Origin: Chloroflexota bacterium
Lineage (GTDB): Bacteria > Chloroflexota > Anaerolineae > UBA3071
Assembly (NCBI GenBank): GCA_014383605.1
Contig: JACNHM010000360.1
Location: forward strand, 1 to 25,088
Direction: 5' to 3'
DNA: 25,088 bases
Below the pieces are notes generated by a model that had not been told where the DNA came from, searched no databases, and was given only the letters and a program-made list of their open reading frames with translations. The first letter of the stretch is position 1. The number at the start of each line of letters is the position of its first letter. Made by a program: the position numbers and the translations under genes. Shown piece after piece: positions 1 to 5,607 of this stretch.

Positions 1-221
1 GCCCATTCTACATATTCCAGATCTCCGCCCTCGAGGTCCTCGGCGGTCATCTCCTGCAAGAAGTAAACGGTGTCCACGCCATAGCGCTGCTCAAACCGAG
101 CCAAGTAACGCCGCGTACGTTCGATACTGGCGCGCAAGCGGGCCTTGTACGATTCGATGGCCTGGAGGATCGGTTGGGCACTTTGTTTTTCGCGTACCTC
201 GATCACCAACTGGACACTCAT
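1..221 (-). CDS. Small antitoxin-like hypothetical protein, 3' end cut by the window
   Basis: The reading frame starts at the ATG at 221-219 and stays open to the window edge (73 codons seen). A strong Shine-Dalgarno sequence, AGGAGGAA, lies a few bases upstream and fixes this start. The protein begins MSVQLVIEV and has a charged, predicted helical middle rich in Arg/Glu (RLRASIERTRRYLARFEQRYG), followed by an acidic end with EDLEGGDLEYVEW. Small proteins of this look are common in Cyanobacteria and Chloroflexota next to TumE-type (DUF6516) toxins, so an antitoxin role is possible; this is from memory of the family and no partner is visible because the window ends. The function is otherwise unknown. 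It is probably transcribed from the sigma-70-like promoter at 495-523, which would give a leader of roughly 265 nt. Confidence 0.7.
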   Translation of the reverse strand, partial: MSVQLVIEVREKQSAQPILQAIESYKARLRASIERTRRYLARFEQRYGVDTVYFLQEMTAEDLEGGDLEYVEW

Positions 222-388
222 GGTTTCCTCCTACGTTCTTCCTGCGTTCTTCCTGCTGGTATATTACCAAGCTGGGTAACTGCCTGGCGAAGCTTCGCCT
301 CAAAGCGACGAGTTGATGGGAAACGGATCAGCACGGATTTTCGCACCGAAGTAGAATGGCCTCGTTTACCCCGGCAGCCAGAGAACTA

Positions 389-437
389 ACCACAAAGGCA
401 CCAAGACACCAAGGGTTTGCCATCTTGTCCTTTGTGC
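389..437. repeat. Degenerate dispersed intergenic repeat (ACCACAAAGGCACC type)
   Basis: The sequence ACCACAAAGGCACCAAG matches ACCACGAAGGCACGAAG at 4779 in 15 of 17 positions. The right half (CCTTTGTG at 429-436, then a GGTGTC end) can pair with CACAAAGG at 391-398. This is a decayed copy of a small inverted-repeat element, lying in the 222-590 gene-free stretch. That stretch also holds a perfect 14-bp palindrome (GGCGAAGCTTCGCC, 286-299), the palindrome TGGTA-TAT-TACCA (257-269) close to the start of the first gene, and the promoter and nested palindrome listed separately. Confidence 0.5.
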
Positions 438-494
438 TGGTGTCGGATCCGAAAATAGCCGTCCGGCGGGAGCGTGAGCAGTCACTCTGACGCA

Positions 495-523
495 ATTATA
501 CCTCAACTGCGTTTAGCGGTCAA
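495..523 (-). promoter_or_regulatory. Sigma-70-type promoter pointing left
   Basis: On the minus strand the -35 box TTGACC (523-518) and the -10 box TATAAT (500-495) are separated by exactly 17 bases. The only gene in reach downstream is the small antitoxin-like gene starting at 221. The promoter lies immediately next to the nested palindrome at 531-563. Confidence 0.65.
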
Positions 524-530
524 GAAGTGC

Positions 531-563
531 AGACTTCCGAAGTCTCTGAGACTTCGGAAGTCT
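531..563. repeat. Nested perfect palindrome (four AGACTTC/GAAGTCT half-sites)
   Basis: AGACTTCCGAAGTCT (531-545) and its exact reverse complement AGACTTCGGAAGTCT (549-563) are separated by CTG. Each 15-bp arm is itself a palindrome of AGACTTC and GAAGTCT around one base. The element starts 28 bases past the stop codon of the Fic gene, so it may end that transcript or stabilise its 3' end, but no T-tract follows on the minus strand. It may also be one of the small dispersed palindromic elements of this genome. Confidence 0.7.
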
Positions 564-590
564 GGGTCGGCAGCTCGTTCGCACCCATCA

Positions 591-1781
591 TCACAGTTCT
601 CCGGAAAGGACATCGGCGGCGGGATTCAAAGGCTCCTCGATGGCCCGCAGCACCTCATCGGCGCGGTACATACGGTTGCGAGCCCGACCGCTGATCTCAC
701 GCAACAAGCCTGCGGCTTGCAATGCCTCAACGTAGCGACTCGCCGACTGGTAGCTGACGCCCAGGGACTCGGCGACGTGAGAGATGCCCAGGATCGGCCG
801 GACGAAGAGCAGATCTACCACGTTCAACAGTCTCGCCGTGGCACGTGTTCCCTGGAAGCGCTCGCGATACTGCTGTCGCAACGTCTGAAGCCGCCCGGCG
901 CGGAGCATGGCGTCGCTCGATTGCTCCGCCACACCTCTCAGGAAGAACTGTAGCCACGCCTCCCACGCCCCACGCTGGCTAACGGCAAGGAGATGGTCGT
1001 AGTACCCCTGGCGATGGGCCTCGAAGTAGGCGCTCAGGTAGAGCAATGGCTGCGGCAGCAGGTCCCAGGCACAAAGCAACAGCGTGATCAGCAGCCGTCC
1101 TACCCGCCCGTTGCCATCCAGGAAGGGATGGATGACCTCAAACTGGTAGTGGATGAGCCCCAGCCGCACAAGCGGCGGCAGCGATGGGGGCGCATGCAGG
1201 AACTCCTCGAAAGCAGCCAATGTCTCACGCATCTCCGGTACTGGCGGTGGCACAAAGGGGGCATCGTTTAGCGTGCATCCTGGTGGCCCGAGCCAGTTCT
1301 GGCTGCGGCGAAACTCACCGGGCGTCTGGCGCTCTCCCCGCACTCCTTCCATCAACCAAGCGTGGATCTGGCGGGTGAGGCGCAGACTTAGGGGCAACGT
1401 GCGCAGCCGCTCCAGCCCGTACTCTAAGGCCCGCACGTAGTTGTGCACTTCTCGTACATCAGATGCAGGCTCGAGCGGGGTCAGTTGATCTGCCTCGTAG
1501 GCGTAGAGGTCAGAGAGGGATGCCCGCGTGCCCTCTATGCGGGAGGAGAGGACGGCCTCGCGGCGTACGAAGGGACGGATGAGAAGATGCGGATTGAGAA
1601 GGGAGCGCCCCAGGCCGGCCAGTTCGCCCAGCGTCCGGTCAGCCTGGGAAAGATCGTTTACCAACTCGGAAGTCCACTGCAGTTTTGGCGGCAGTGGATG
1701 AGGCACATAGGCCCAATAATCACCCCGGGCTACGTGAAGCACACGACCTGCAGAGCTGTCTTGGAATGCTTCGGGATTCAT
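591..1781 (-). CDS. Fic family protein (AMP-transferase) with inhibitory motif and winged helix
   Basis: Fic proteins transfer AMP (or a related group) from a nucleotide to a hydroxyl side chain of a target protein. The 396-residue product has the catalytic motif HPFLDGNGRVGR at 218-229 (catalytic His218). In the N-terminal Fic_N-like region it has S79-xxx-E83-G84, the (S/T)xxxE(G/N) inhibitory helix of class II Fic proteins, so it is expected to be autoinhibited. The last roughly 90 residues look like a winged helix-turn-helix (GISHVAESLGVSYQSASRYV), as in many Fic proteins that bind DNA. An upstream in-frame ATG exists at 1862, but the chosen ATG at 1781 has GAGG 11 bases upstream and starts with the usual MNPEAF-type end. 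The gene is alone in its transcription unit, with its own promoter/operator at 1883-1919. The target protein is unknown. Confidence 0.9.
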   Translation of the reverse strand: MNPEAFQDSSAGRVLHVARGDYWAYVPHPLPPKLQWTSELVNDLSQADRTLGELAGLGRSLLNPHLLIRPFVRREAVLSSRIEGTRASLSDLYAYEADQLTPLEPASDVREVHNYVRALEYGLERLRTLPLSLRLTRQIHAWLMEGVRGERQTPGEFRRSQNWLGPPGCTLNDAPFVPPPVPEMRETLAAFEEFLHAPPSLPPLVRLGLIHYQFEVIHPFLDGNGRVGRLLITLLLCAWDLLPQPLLYLSAYFEAHRQGYYDHLLAVSQRGAWEAWLQFFLRGVAEQSSDAMLRAGRLQTLRQQYRERFQGTRATARLLNVVDLLFVRPILGISHVAESLGVSYQSASRYVEALQAAGLLREISGRARNRMYRADEVLRAIEEPLNPAADVLSGEL

Positions 1782-1882
1782 GGTGAGCTTTTCCTCTGTC
1801 CTTTCCCCTCTCCTCAGCGCTGGGGGCCTGAGGGGAAGAGCGGCTGGCGGTCTTATGCACACGTATGGACATAGGCCACGGC

Positions 1883-1919
1883 GTTATTCACATTTTAAGC
1901 CAAAAGTGTGAATAAGGCA
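1883..1919 (-). promoter_or_regulatory. Fic gene promoter overlapped by an inverted-repeat operator
   Basis: On the minus strand, TTGCCT (1919-1914) and TAAAAT (1896-1891) are 17 bases apart, a good sigma-70 promoter 110 bases upstream of the Fic start. An inverted repeat covers the same bases: TTATTCACA-TTTT (1883-1895) faces AAAA-G-TGTGAATAA (1901-1914), with one unpaired base. A repressor bound there would block RNA polymerase; the C-terminal winged helix of the Fic protein itself is a candidate. Confidence 0.6.
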
Positions 1920-1938
1920 ATTCAGACCTCGCTCCTGT

Positions 1939-2061
1939 TCAGCCTTTCTGGGCCAGCACTTCCTCCCGCGCCGAGCGGTACAGTTTGCTGAGGTCGTCCT
2001 GGATCTGCTGGATACTCCGCCAGATCCAGCCGCTGGGCGACGGATCTGACGATACGTCGCG
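1939..2061 (-). pseudogene. Possible C-terminal remnant of an unidentified gene
   Basis: The minus strand carries an open frame ending at the TGA at 1941-1939 whose last part reads IWRSIQQIQDDLSKLY followed by RSAREEVLAQKG. It has the composition and amphipathic spacing of a real helical protein end. No plausible start or ribosome-binding site is seen, the frame loses coding character to the right, and the terminator at 2102-2129 cuts it off from the next gene. It may be the leftover 3' end of a deleted gene. The family was not recognised. Confidence 0.25.
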
Positions 2062-2101
2062 AACGCAAAAAAGGGCCACTTTTACCCCTATGCGAAACAG
2101 C

Positions 2102-2129
2102 AAAAGAGGGAGCCAGATGGCTCCCTCTT
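2102..2129 (-). terminator. Rho-independent terminator of the secreted DUF5666-like gene
   Basis: Read on the minus strand, GAGGGAGCC-ATCT-GGCTCCCTC forms a perfect 9-bp stem with a 4-base loop, followed directly by TTTTG. It begins about 34 bases after the stop codon at 2163. Confidence 0.8.
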
Positions 2130-2162
2130 CGTCCAGAACGTGGTGATGCTTGAGGCTGTGAC

Positions 2163-2576
2163 CTACTCGTCCAAGGCCACCAGGGGCACGTCCACCGTGA
2201 CCCGCTGGGCCAGGAAGTCGTCGTCGGCGACGACGCCAGCGACGCTGACAAAGTCGCCCACCTCAACGTCCTCGAAGGTGATGAACTCGCACGGGGGGTC
2301 GTCGAAGCGGCGGAAGCGGGTCTCCGCGGTGGTGGTGATGGTCAGTTCCTCGTCAAGATATTCCTTGACCAGCCCACTGCCCATCCACACCCGCACGGTG
2401 ATGGTCAGTTCGTCGGCGTCCACTGCGGTGACCTCACCGACCAGGGCGAAGCGGTCGCCGCTCCGCCAGTGCTGGCGGTTCTTGTCGCCGCCAGCCAGCG
2501 CCGGGGCGATGGTCATGGCCAAGACGGCGACCACCAACAAGCCGAGCCAAAGCGTCTTTTTCATCTTCATTTTCAT
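2163..2576 (-). CDS. Small secreted DUF5666-like protein
   Basis: This is a 137-residue protein with a clear signal peptide: a lysine-rich start (MKMKMKK), a hydrophobic stretch, and APALAG near residue 28 as the likely cleavage site. The rest is a single beta-rich domain with the DUF5666/OB-like pattern: FALVGEVTAVDADELTITV near the start, and a later VGDFVSVAGVV segment. It is acidic and has no catalytic motif. The start has GGAGG nine bases upstream. A domain of the same type occurs in the neighbouring anti-sigma factor (FEGRLQTVADDLWLVDG). An ECF-type promoter at 2629-2662, matching the one in front of the sigma operon, places this gene under control of that sigma factor. Its role at the cell surface is unknown. 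Confidence 0.85.
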   Translation of the reverse strand: MKMKMKKTLWLGLLVVAVLAMTIAPALAGGDKNRQHWRSGDRFALVGEVTAVDADELTITVRVWMGSGLVKEYLDEELTITTTAETRFRRFDDPPCEFITFEDVEVGDFVSVAGVVADDDFLAQRVTVDVPLVALDE

Positions 2577-2628
2577 CGGAATTTGCCTCCTCAGACAGTT
2601 TTGGTGTAGGGGTTCTTGCCCCTTTCAG

Positions 2629-2662
2629 CCAGTATAACGAACGAGGAGCGCCAGAGGTTACA
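2629..2662 (-). promoter_or_regulatory. ECF-sigma promoter of the secreted protein gene
   Basis: On the minus strand, TGTAACC (2662-2656) is followed after exactly 16 bases by CGTTATACTGG (2639-2629). The same two boxes at the same spacing occur at 4579-4546 in front of the ECF sigma gene. A TGTAAC box 16-17 bases from a CG(T/A) box is typical of ECF promoters such as those of Bacillus SigX/SigW. Confidence 0.75.
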
Positions 2663-2694
2663 GAGGAGCTGCCCGGCCACGAGAAAAGGGCGCT

Positions 2695-3906
2695 TCACTT
2701 GCCGGCGCCGTGCGCTCGGTTGGGGTTCGGCGACCCTGCAGGACCCGGGCCGGGCGCGGCGGTCGGTTCGCTGGTGGGACTTGAGCGTGGCCGGGGTCCG
2801 CCAGCACCTGGGGTCACAGAGGGTTGCGGCCCCGGCCCGCCGGCGCCCGGCGTGACGGAAGGCTGTGAGGGCGGTGGACCTGGTGTGTCGGCAAGCGGTG
2901 TGGCTGAAGGCTGCGGTCCCGGCCCGCCGGCGCCCGGCGTGACGGAAGGTTGCGAAGGTCGCGGCCCCGGTGTGTCAGCAAGCGGTGTGGCTGAGGGCTG
3001 CGGCCCCGGCCCGCCGGCGCCCGGCGTGACGGAAGGCTGAGGCCCTGGCCCAAAGGCGCGGGTAGGGTGGGGTTCGGGACCGAGCGGGGGCGTGGCCTCG
3101 GGCGAAGAGGGCTGCCCGGTGCGCGGCGTGGCTGCCCGGCTTGGGGTCGGTGTGGATGTGCCGGCGCCGGTGGGTGAGGGCGTGAGCGTGGGCGTCGGCG
3201 ATGGCGAGAACAGCGGGGTGACTTCAGGTGTGGGCGTCGGAGCGGCCGACTGCGGCGTGCGCACTCGCCGAGCTTCGAGCTGTCCAGCGGTGGCCTGAGC
3301 TTCGATGAAGATGATGCTGCCGGGCGGCGGCGGCGCGTCGGCCCAGATTTGCGGGGACACTTTCACCGCCAGCCCGTCCACCAGCCAAAGGTCATCGGCA
3401 ACCGTCTGCAAGCGCCCCTCGAATTCGACAGCCGCCTGACGCTGCAGTGTGACGACTGCGCGCACCTCCTGGCGGCGTGTTTCGGCCAGCTGCTGCTGAT
3501 AGTGTTCCCGCGCCGCAACGTCCAGCGTGAACGACAGGCGCGCCAGCTCTGTCCCGCGCTTGAGGGGATAGAGGAGGTCGCCCGGCAAGGCTCCGGCAGC
3601 CATGCTGACCGTGCCCCAGCCCACAGTGAAGAGCAGCAACAGGCTCAGGGCTGCGGCGGCCCACTGCCAGGAGAGCCGGCGAGGCGAGCGGCGCTGGCGC
3701 ACGGTGCGGGCGCGGACGGCTGTGGCCAGTGCCGGCGAGGGGATGAGGGCGGGCAGGGTGGCGAGAAGGAGATCCTGGGCCTGGTAGTCGGCCCAGGCTG
3801 CGGCGCAGACTGGGCAACCGGCCAAGTGCTGCCGAAGCTGCTCCTGTTCGGTGGTATCCAATTCTCGATAGGCGGCAAGCTGTTGGTGAATCGCCTGGCA
3901 GCGCAT
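2695..3906 (-). CDS. Zinc-binding anti-sigma factor with DUF5667/DUF5666-like regions and Pro/Thr tail
   Basis: This is a membrane partner that holds the ECF sigma factor inactive. The 403-residue protein starts with an anti-sigma zinc domain: Cys3 and the motif H27-x3-C31-x2-C34. One membrane helix follows (about 78-100, AAALSLLLLFTVGWG). After it comes a DUF5667-like segment (PGDLLYPLKRGTELARLSFT), then a DUF5666-like segment (FEGRLQTVADDLWLVDG) that resembles the neighbouring secreted protein. The C-terminal roughly 160 residues are a Pro/Thr/Ser/Gly-rich extracellular tail with 29-residue tandem repeats. The ATG at 3906 is separated from the sigma stop codon by one base (TGA-G-ATG), and its ribosome site GGAGG lies inside the sigma gene, so the two are translationally coupled. 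An upstream in-frame start at 3975 would overlap the sigma gene and disrupt the zinc domain start. Confidence 0.9.
   Translation of the reverse strand: MRCQAIHQQLAAYRELDTTEQEQLRQHLAGCPVCAAAWADYQAQDLLLATLPALIPSPALATAVRARTVRQRRSPRRLSWQWAAAALSLLLLFTVGWGTVSMAAGALPGDLLYPLKRGTELARLSFTLDVAAREHYQQQLAETRRQEVRAVVTLQRQAAVEFEGRLQTVADDLWLVDGLAVKVSPQIWADAPPPPGSIIFIEAQATAGQLEARRVRTPQSAAPTPTPEVTPLFSPSPTPTLTPSPTGAGTSTPTPSRAATPRTGQPSSPEATPPLGPEPHPTRAFGPGPQPSVTPGAGGPGPQPSATPLADTPGPRPSQPSVTPGAGGPGPQPSATPLADTPGPPPSQPSVTPGAGGPGPQPSVTPGAGGPRPRSSPTSEPTAAPGPGPAGSPNPNRAHGAGK
2803..3040. repeat. 87-bp in-frame tandem repeats in the anti-sigma tail
   Basis: Two nearly identical 87-bp units (2842-2928 and 2929-3015) are flanked by partial units on both sides. 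Each encodes 29 residues beginning PSVTPGAGGPGPQPSATP. The units differ at only a few positions, which suggests recent duplication by slippage or unequal recombination. The copy number may vary between strains. Confidence 0.85.
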
Positions 3907-3907
3907 C

Positions 3908-4417
3908 TCAGCTCTCCTCCCCGTATACCTGCCGGAACTTCTCCCGCGCCCGGCACAGGCGGGTCTTGACCGCACCCGGAGAGATATCCAGCAGGGCGGC
4001 GATCTCTTTCGTGGAATATCCCTGCACGCTGTAGAGGATCAGCACCGTTCGATGACGGGACGGCAGTTGGGCCAGCGCCCGCTGTACGGCATCTTGCTGT
4101 CCCCAGGAATCCTCAGGGCCGTTGTGGATGAAGGAGGGGTTGTCCCGCTCCAGCAGTGGAAGCCATTGGACGAGGCGACGGCGGCGCAGGTGGTCGTAGC
4201 CCGTGTTGGTGGCAATGCGGTATAGCCAGGCGCGACGGTTGGCGCCGGCGGGCAGGCGAGGCAGGGCACGATAGGCCTTGACGAAGGCATCCTGGGTCAG
4301 CTCTTCGGCCCGCGCGGCATCGCCCACCAGCCGGTAGAGGTAGTTGAGGATGGGCTGCTGGTAGTCCCGGAAAAGCTGTTCGAAAAGGGCGTCAATCTTG
4401 TCTCGCTGGGATGTCAT
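3908..4417 (-). CDS. ECF-type RNA polymerase sigma factor
   Basis: The 169-residue protein contains the two ECF domains. Region 2 covers about 10-75, with DAARAEELTQDAFVKAYRAL and the -10-binding segment RAWLYRIATNTGYDHLRR. Region 4 covers about 115-165, with LPSRHRTVLILY and the helix-turn-helix YSTKEIAALLDISPGAVKTR. The length is normal for the family. The ATG at 4417 has only a weak ribosome site (CAGG), which would keep synthesis low. The anti-sigma gene follows after one base. The promoter at 4546-4579 has the same boxes as the one for the secreted protein, so the factor very probably drives its own operon. A second, vegetative-type promoter lies at 4901-4930. The inducing signal is unknown; the surface exposure of the partner proteins suggests an envelope signal. 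Confidence 0.95.
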   Translation of the reverse strand: MTSQRDKIDALFEQLFRDYQQPILNYLYRLVGDAARAEELTQDAFVKAYRALPRLPAGANRRAWLYRIATNTGYDHLRRRRLVQWLPLLERDNPSFIHNGPEDSWGQQDAVQRALAQLPSRHRTVLILYSVQGYSTKEIAALLDISPGAVKTRLCRAREKFRQVYGEES

Positions 4418-4439
4418 CCACGCTTGCCTGGGCCAGACG

Positions 4440-4520
4440 CAATACGGTTCAGATAAGGGTTCTGAGGCAGTTGTACTGCCGTCGTCGGGAGTGCAACTCC
4501 CTCTTAACTAAACCGTATTG
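4440..4520 (-). other. Structured leader or palindromic element in front of the sigma gene
   Basis: CAATACGGTT (4440-4449) and AACCGTATTG (4511-4520) are exact inverted repeats. On the minus strand they enclose three small hairpins in a row: GGGAGT-TGC-ACTCCC, GGCAGT-ACA-ACTGCC and TCAGA-ACCCTTA-TCTGA. The result is a cloverleaf-like fold in the leader between the ECF promoter and the sigma start. The first two hairpins can instead pair with each other (AGTTGCACT with AGTACAACT), so two alternative folds exist. It could be a regulatory leader or a small dispersed palindromic element. No known riboswitch class was recognised. Confidence 0.55.
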
Positions 4521-4545
4521 GGGCTAGACGTGCTCCTTCATCCAA

Positions 4546-4579
4546 CCAGTATAACGAAAGGGGGAGGCGGTTGGTTACA
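4546..4579 (-). promoter_or_regulatory. Autoregulatory ECF-sigma promoter of the sigma/anti-sigma operon
   Basis: On the minus strand, TGTAACC (4579-4573), 16 bases, then CGTTATACTGG (4556-4546). Both boxes and the spacing are identical to the promoter at 2629-2662, while the 16-base spacers differ. The site is about 130 bases upstream of the sigma start codon. Confidence 0.75.
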
Positions 4580-4658
4580 CAATTCTGTGTTGATGGCCTT
4601 TCTTCCTTCTCCACCGCAGAGCACGCGGAGCACGCAGATCCCCTTTGGTTTTCTGGCC

Positions 4659-4764
4659 CAACGTGGATTCGTGGGGTAAAAGCTCGGCCGGTGTTGCTTT
4701 TGGGGTTCGTAGTGGCGACTTTGGTCGCTACTACAAGCCCTCCGTACCCCTCAAATCCACGTTG
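4659..4764. mobile_element. MITE-like element of about 106 bp with 20-bp terminal inverted repeats
   Basis: CAACGTGGATTCGTGGGGTA (4659-4678) and TACCCCTCAAATCCACGTTG (4745-4764) are inverted repeats matching at 18 of 20 positions. At the centre is a second hairpin, GTAGTGGCGAC-TTTG-GTCGCTACTAC (4709-4734, 10 of 11 pairs). There is no coding capacity. The nested structure is that of a miniature inverted-repeat element or a large palindromic intergenic repeat. No clear target duplication was found at its edges. It lies in the 4418-5042 gene-free stretch, together with a GC-rich CGCAGAGCACGCGGAGCACGC repeat-like run at 4616-4636. Confidence 0.5.
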
Positions 4765-4778
4765 ATCCAAGAAGATTC

Positions 4779-4836
4779 ACCACGAAGGCACGAAGCTCTT
4801 TTTTGATTGGACTTTGTGTCCTGGTGTCTTTGTGGT
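4779..4836. repeat. Small inverted-repeat element (ACCACGAAGGCAC type)
   Basis: ACCACGAAGGCAC (4779-4791) and GTGTCTTTGTGGT (4824-4836) are inverted repeats matching at 11 of 13 positions, 58 bp end to end. The left arm matches the element at 389 in 15 of 17 bases. It is non-coding. Confidence 0.55.
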
Positions 4837-4900
4837 AAGATGTCCCTGGTTGATTCCGGTTTGGCCGGGTTAGGGAGATGCCCTCCGTGAATGCTGCGAC

Positions 4901-4930
4901 ATTGTATCATAACCCCCGCTCAACGGTCAA
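4901..4930 (-). promoter_or_regulatory. Sigma-70-type promoter pointing left, towards the sigma operon
   Basis: On the minus strand, TTGACC (4930-4925), 18 bases, TACAAT (4906-4901). The first gene downstream is the ECF sigma gene, about 480 bases away, so this may give basal transcription of the sigma operon. It is divergent from the promoter at 4954-4982. A 17-bp palindrome, CAAGCG-N5-CGCTTG (4928-4944), overlaps its -35 box. Confidence 0.5.
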
Positions 4931-4953
4931 GCGCGAATCGCTTGCTGGCGTGC

Positions 4954-4982
4954 TTGCCTGCGGGGTACATCTGTGGTACAAT
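4954..4982 (+). promoter_or_regulatory. Promoter of the small membrane protein gene
   Basis: TTGCCT (4954-4959), 17 bases, TACAAT (4977-4982), about 60 bases upstream of the ATG at 5043. The -35 hexamer is the same as at the Fic gene. Confidence 0.65.
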
Positions 4983-5042
4983 CAGGTCAAGCGCCGGTTG
5001 GCGTACGGTCACTCAACAGAGCAATCCAGGAGGAGAGGCATC

Positions 5043-5474
5043 ATGTCTGAGCGGCAGTCCTACAACGAGAAGGAAGAAAAAGAGGTCCGGAAGCACGAAG
5101 AGAAGGGGGGCGACGAGAAGAGCTGGGAGGAGAAGTGGCGTCGCGATCCGCTCGGCACCGCCGCCTGGGCGGTGATCATCATCTGGGCCGGGCTGGTGCT
5201 GCTGGCCGAAAACCTGGGCCTGCTGGCCAGGTTGGAGATCGCCGATGGCTGGGGAATCGTCTTCCTTGGCGCCGGGCTGATCTTGCTCCTGGAGATCGTT
5301 GTTCGCTTCGTCATCCCCGACTACCGCCGGCCGCTGATGGGCAACTTCATCCTGGCCTTTGTCTTTCTGGGCATCGGTCTGGGCAATCTGTTCGACTGGC
5401 GGGTGACCGGCGCGCTGGTGCTGATCGCCGTCGGCGTGGGCATTCTGCTGCAAGGGCTTCTGCGCCGCCGCTGA
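5043..5474 (+). CDS. Small LiaI/LiaF-like integral membrane protein
   Basis: This is a 143-residue protein. The first 45 residues are highly charged and cytoplasmic-looking (NEKEEKEVRKHEEKGGDEK), perhaps a short coiled coil. Four hydrophobic helices follow, at roughly 53-71, 80-98, 105-123 and 125-140, ending in RRR. The two-plus-two helix layout with WGIVFLGAGLILLLEIVVRF and a second, similar pair resembles the LiaI/LiaF transmembrane domain of envelope-stress proteins; this is a fold-level impression only. The ATG at 5043 has the strong ribosome site AGGAGGAG eight bases upstream; the in-frame ATG at 4878 lies upstream of the promoter and is rejected. It is the only intact + strand gene in the window. 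Confidence 0.85.
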   Translation: MSERQSYNEKEEKEVRKHEEKGGDEKSWEEKWRRDPLGTAAWAVIIIWAGLVLLAENLGLLARLEIADGWGIVFLGAGLILLLEIVVRFVIPDYRRPLMGNFILAFVFLGIGLGNLFDWRVTGALVLIAVGVGILLQGLLRRR

Positions 5475-5545
5475 GTTGCACGCACGGACGCCGACCGCGG
5501 AGCCGGCGGGGGCCTGGTGAAGGCCCCGTTCAGAGCTTTCTGCGT

Positions 5546-5600
5546 GGCGGAGAGCGAACCCTGCGCGCTCGGTAGTTGACTGAGCAGCGCAGGTCTCGCC
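5546..5600. other. Long stable stem-loop, possible structured RNA
   Basis: Three stacked stems are nested: GGCG(G)AGA with TCTCGCC, CCTGCGC with GCGCAGG (perfect 7 bp), and GCTCGGT with ACTGAGC around the loop AGTTG. It follows the membrane protein gene by about 70 bases and comes just before the terminator at 5608. A further hairpin, GGGGCCT-GGTGA-AGGCCCC, lies at 5510-5528. Either strand could fold this way. It is not a tRNA: no acceptor end with T-arm was found. The identity is unknown. Confidence 0.45.
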
Positions 5601-5607
5601 CATCCCC

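Noticed and set aside
591..1862. Start of the Fic gene at 1862
   Set aside because: It leaves almost no room downstream of the predicted promoter, adds a low-complexity Pro/Arg extension and lacks a good ribosome site; 1781 fits better.
5588..5604. Cobalamin-riboswitch B12 box-like GAGACCTGC on the minus strand
   Set aside because: The other conserved riboswitch parts are missing and no B12-related gene lies downstream in the required orientation.
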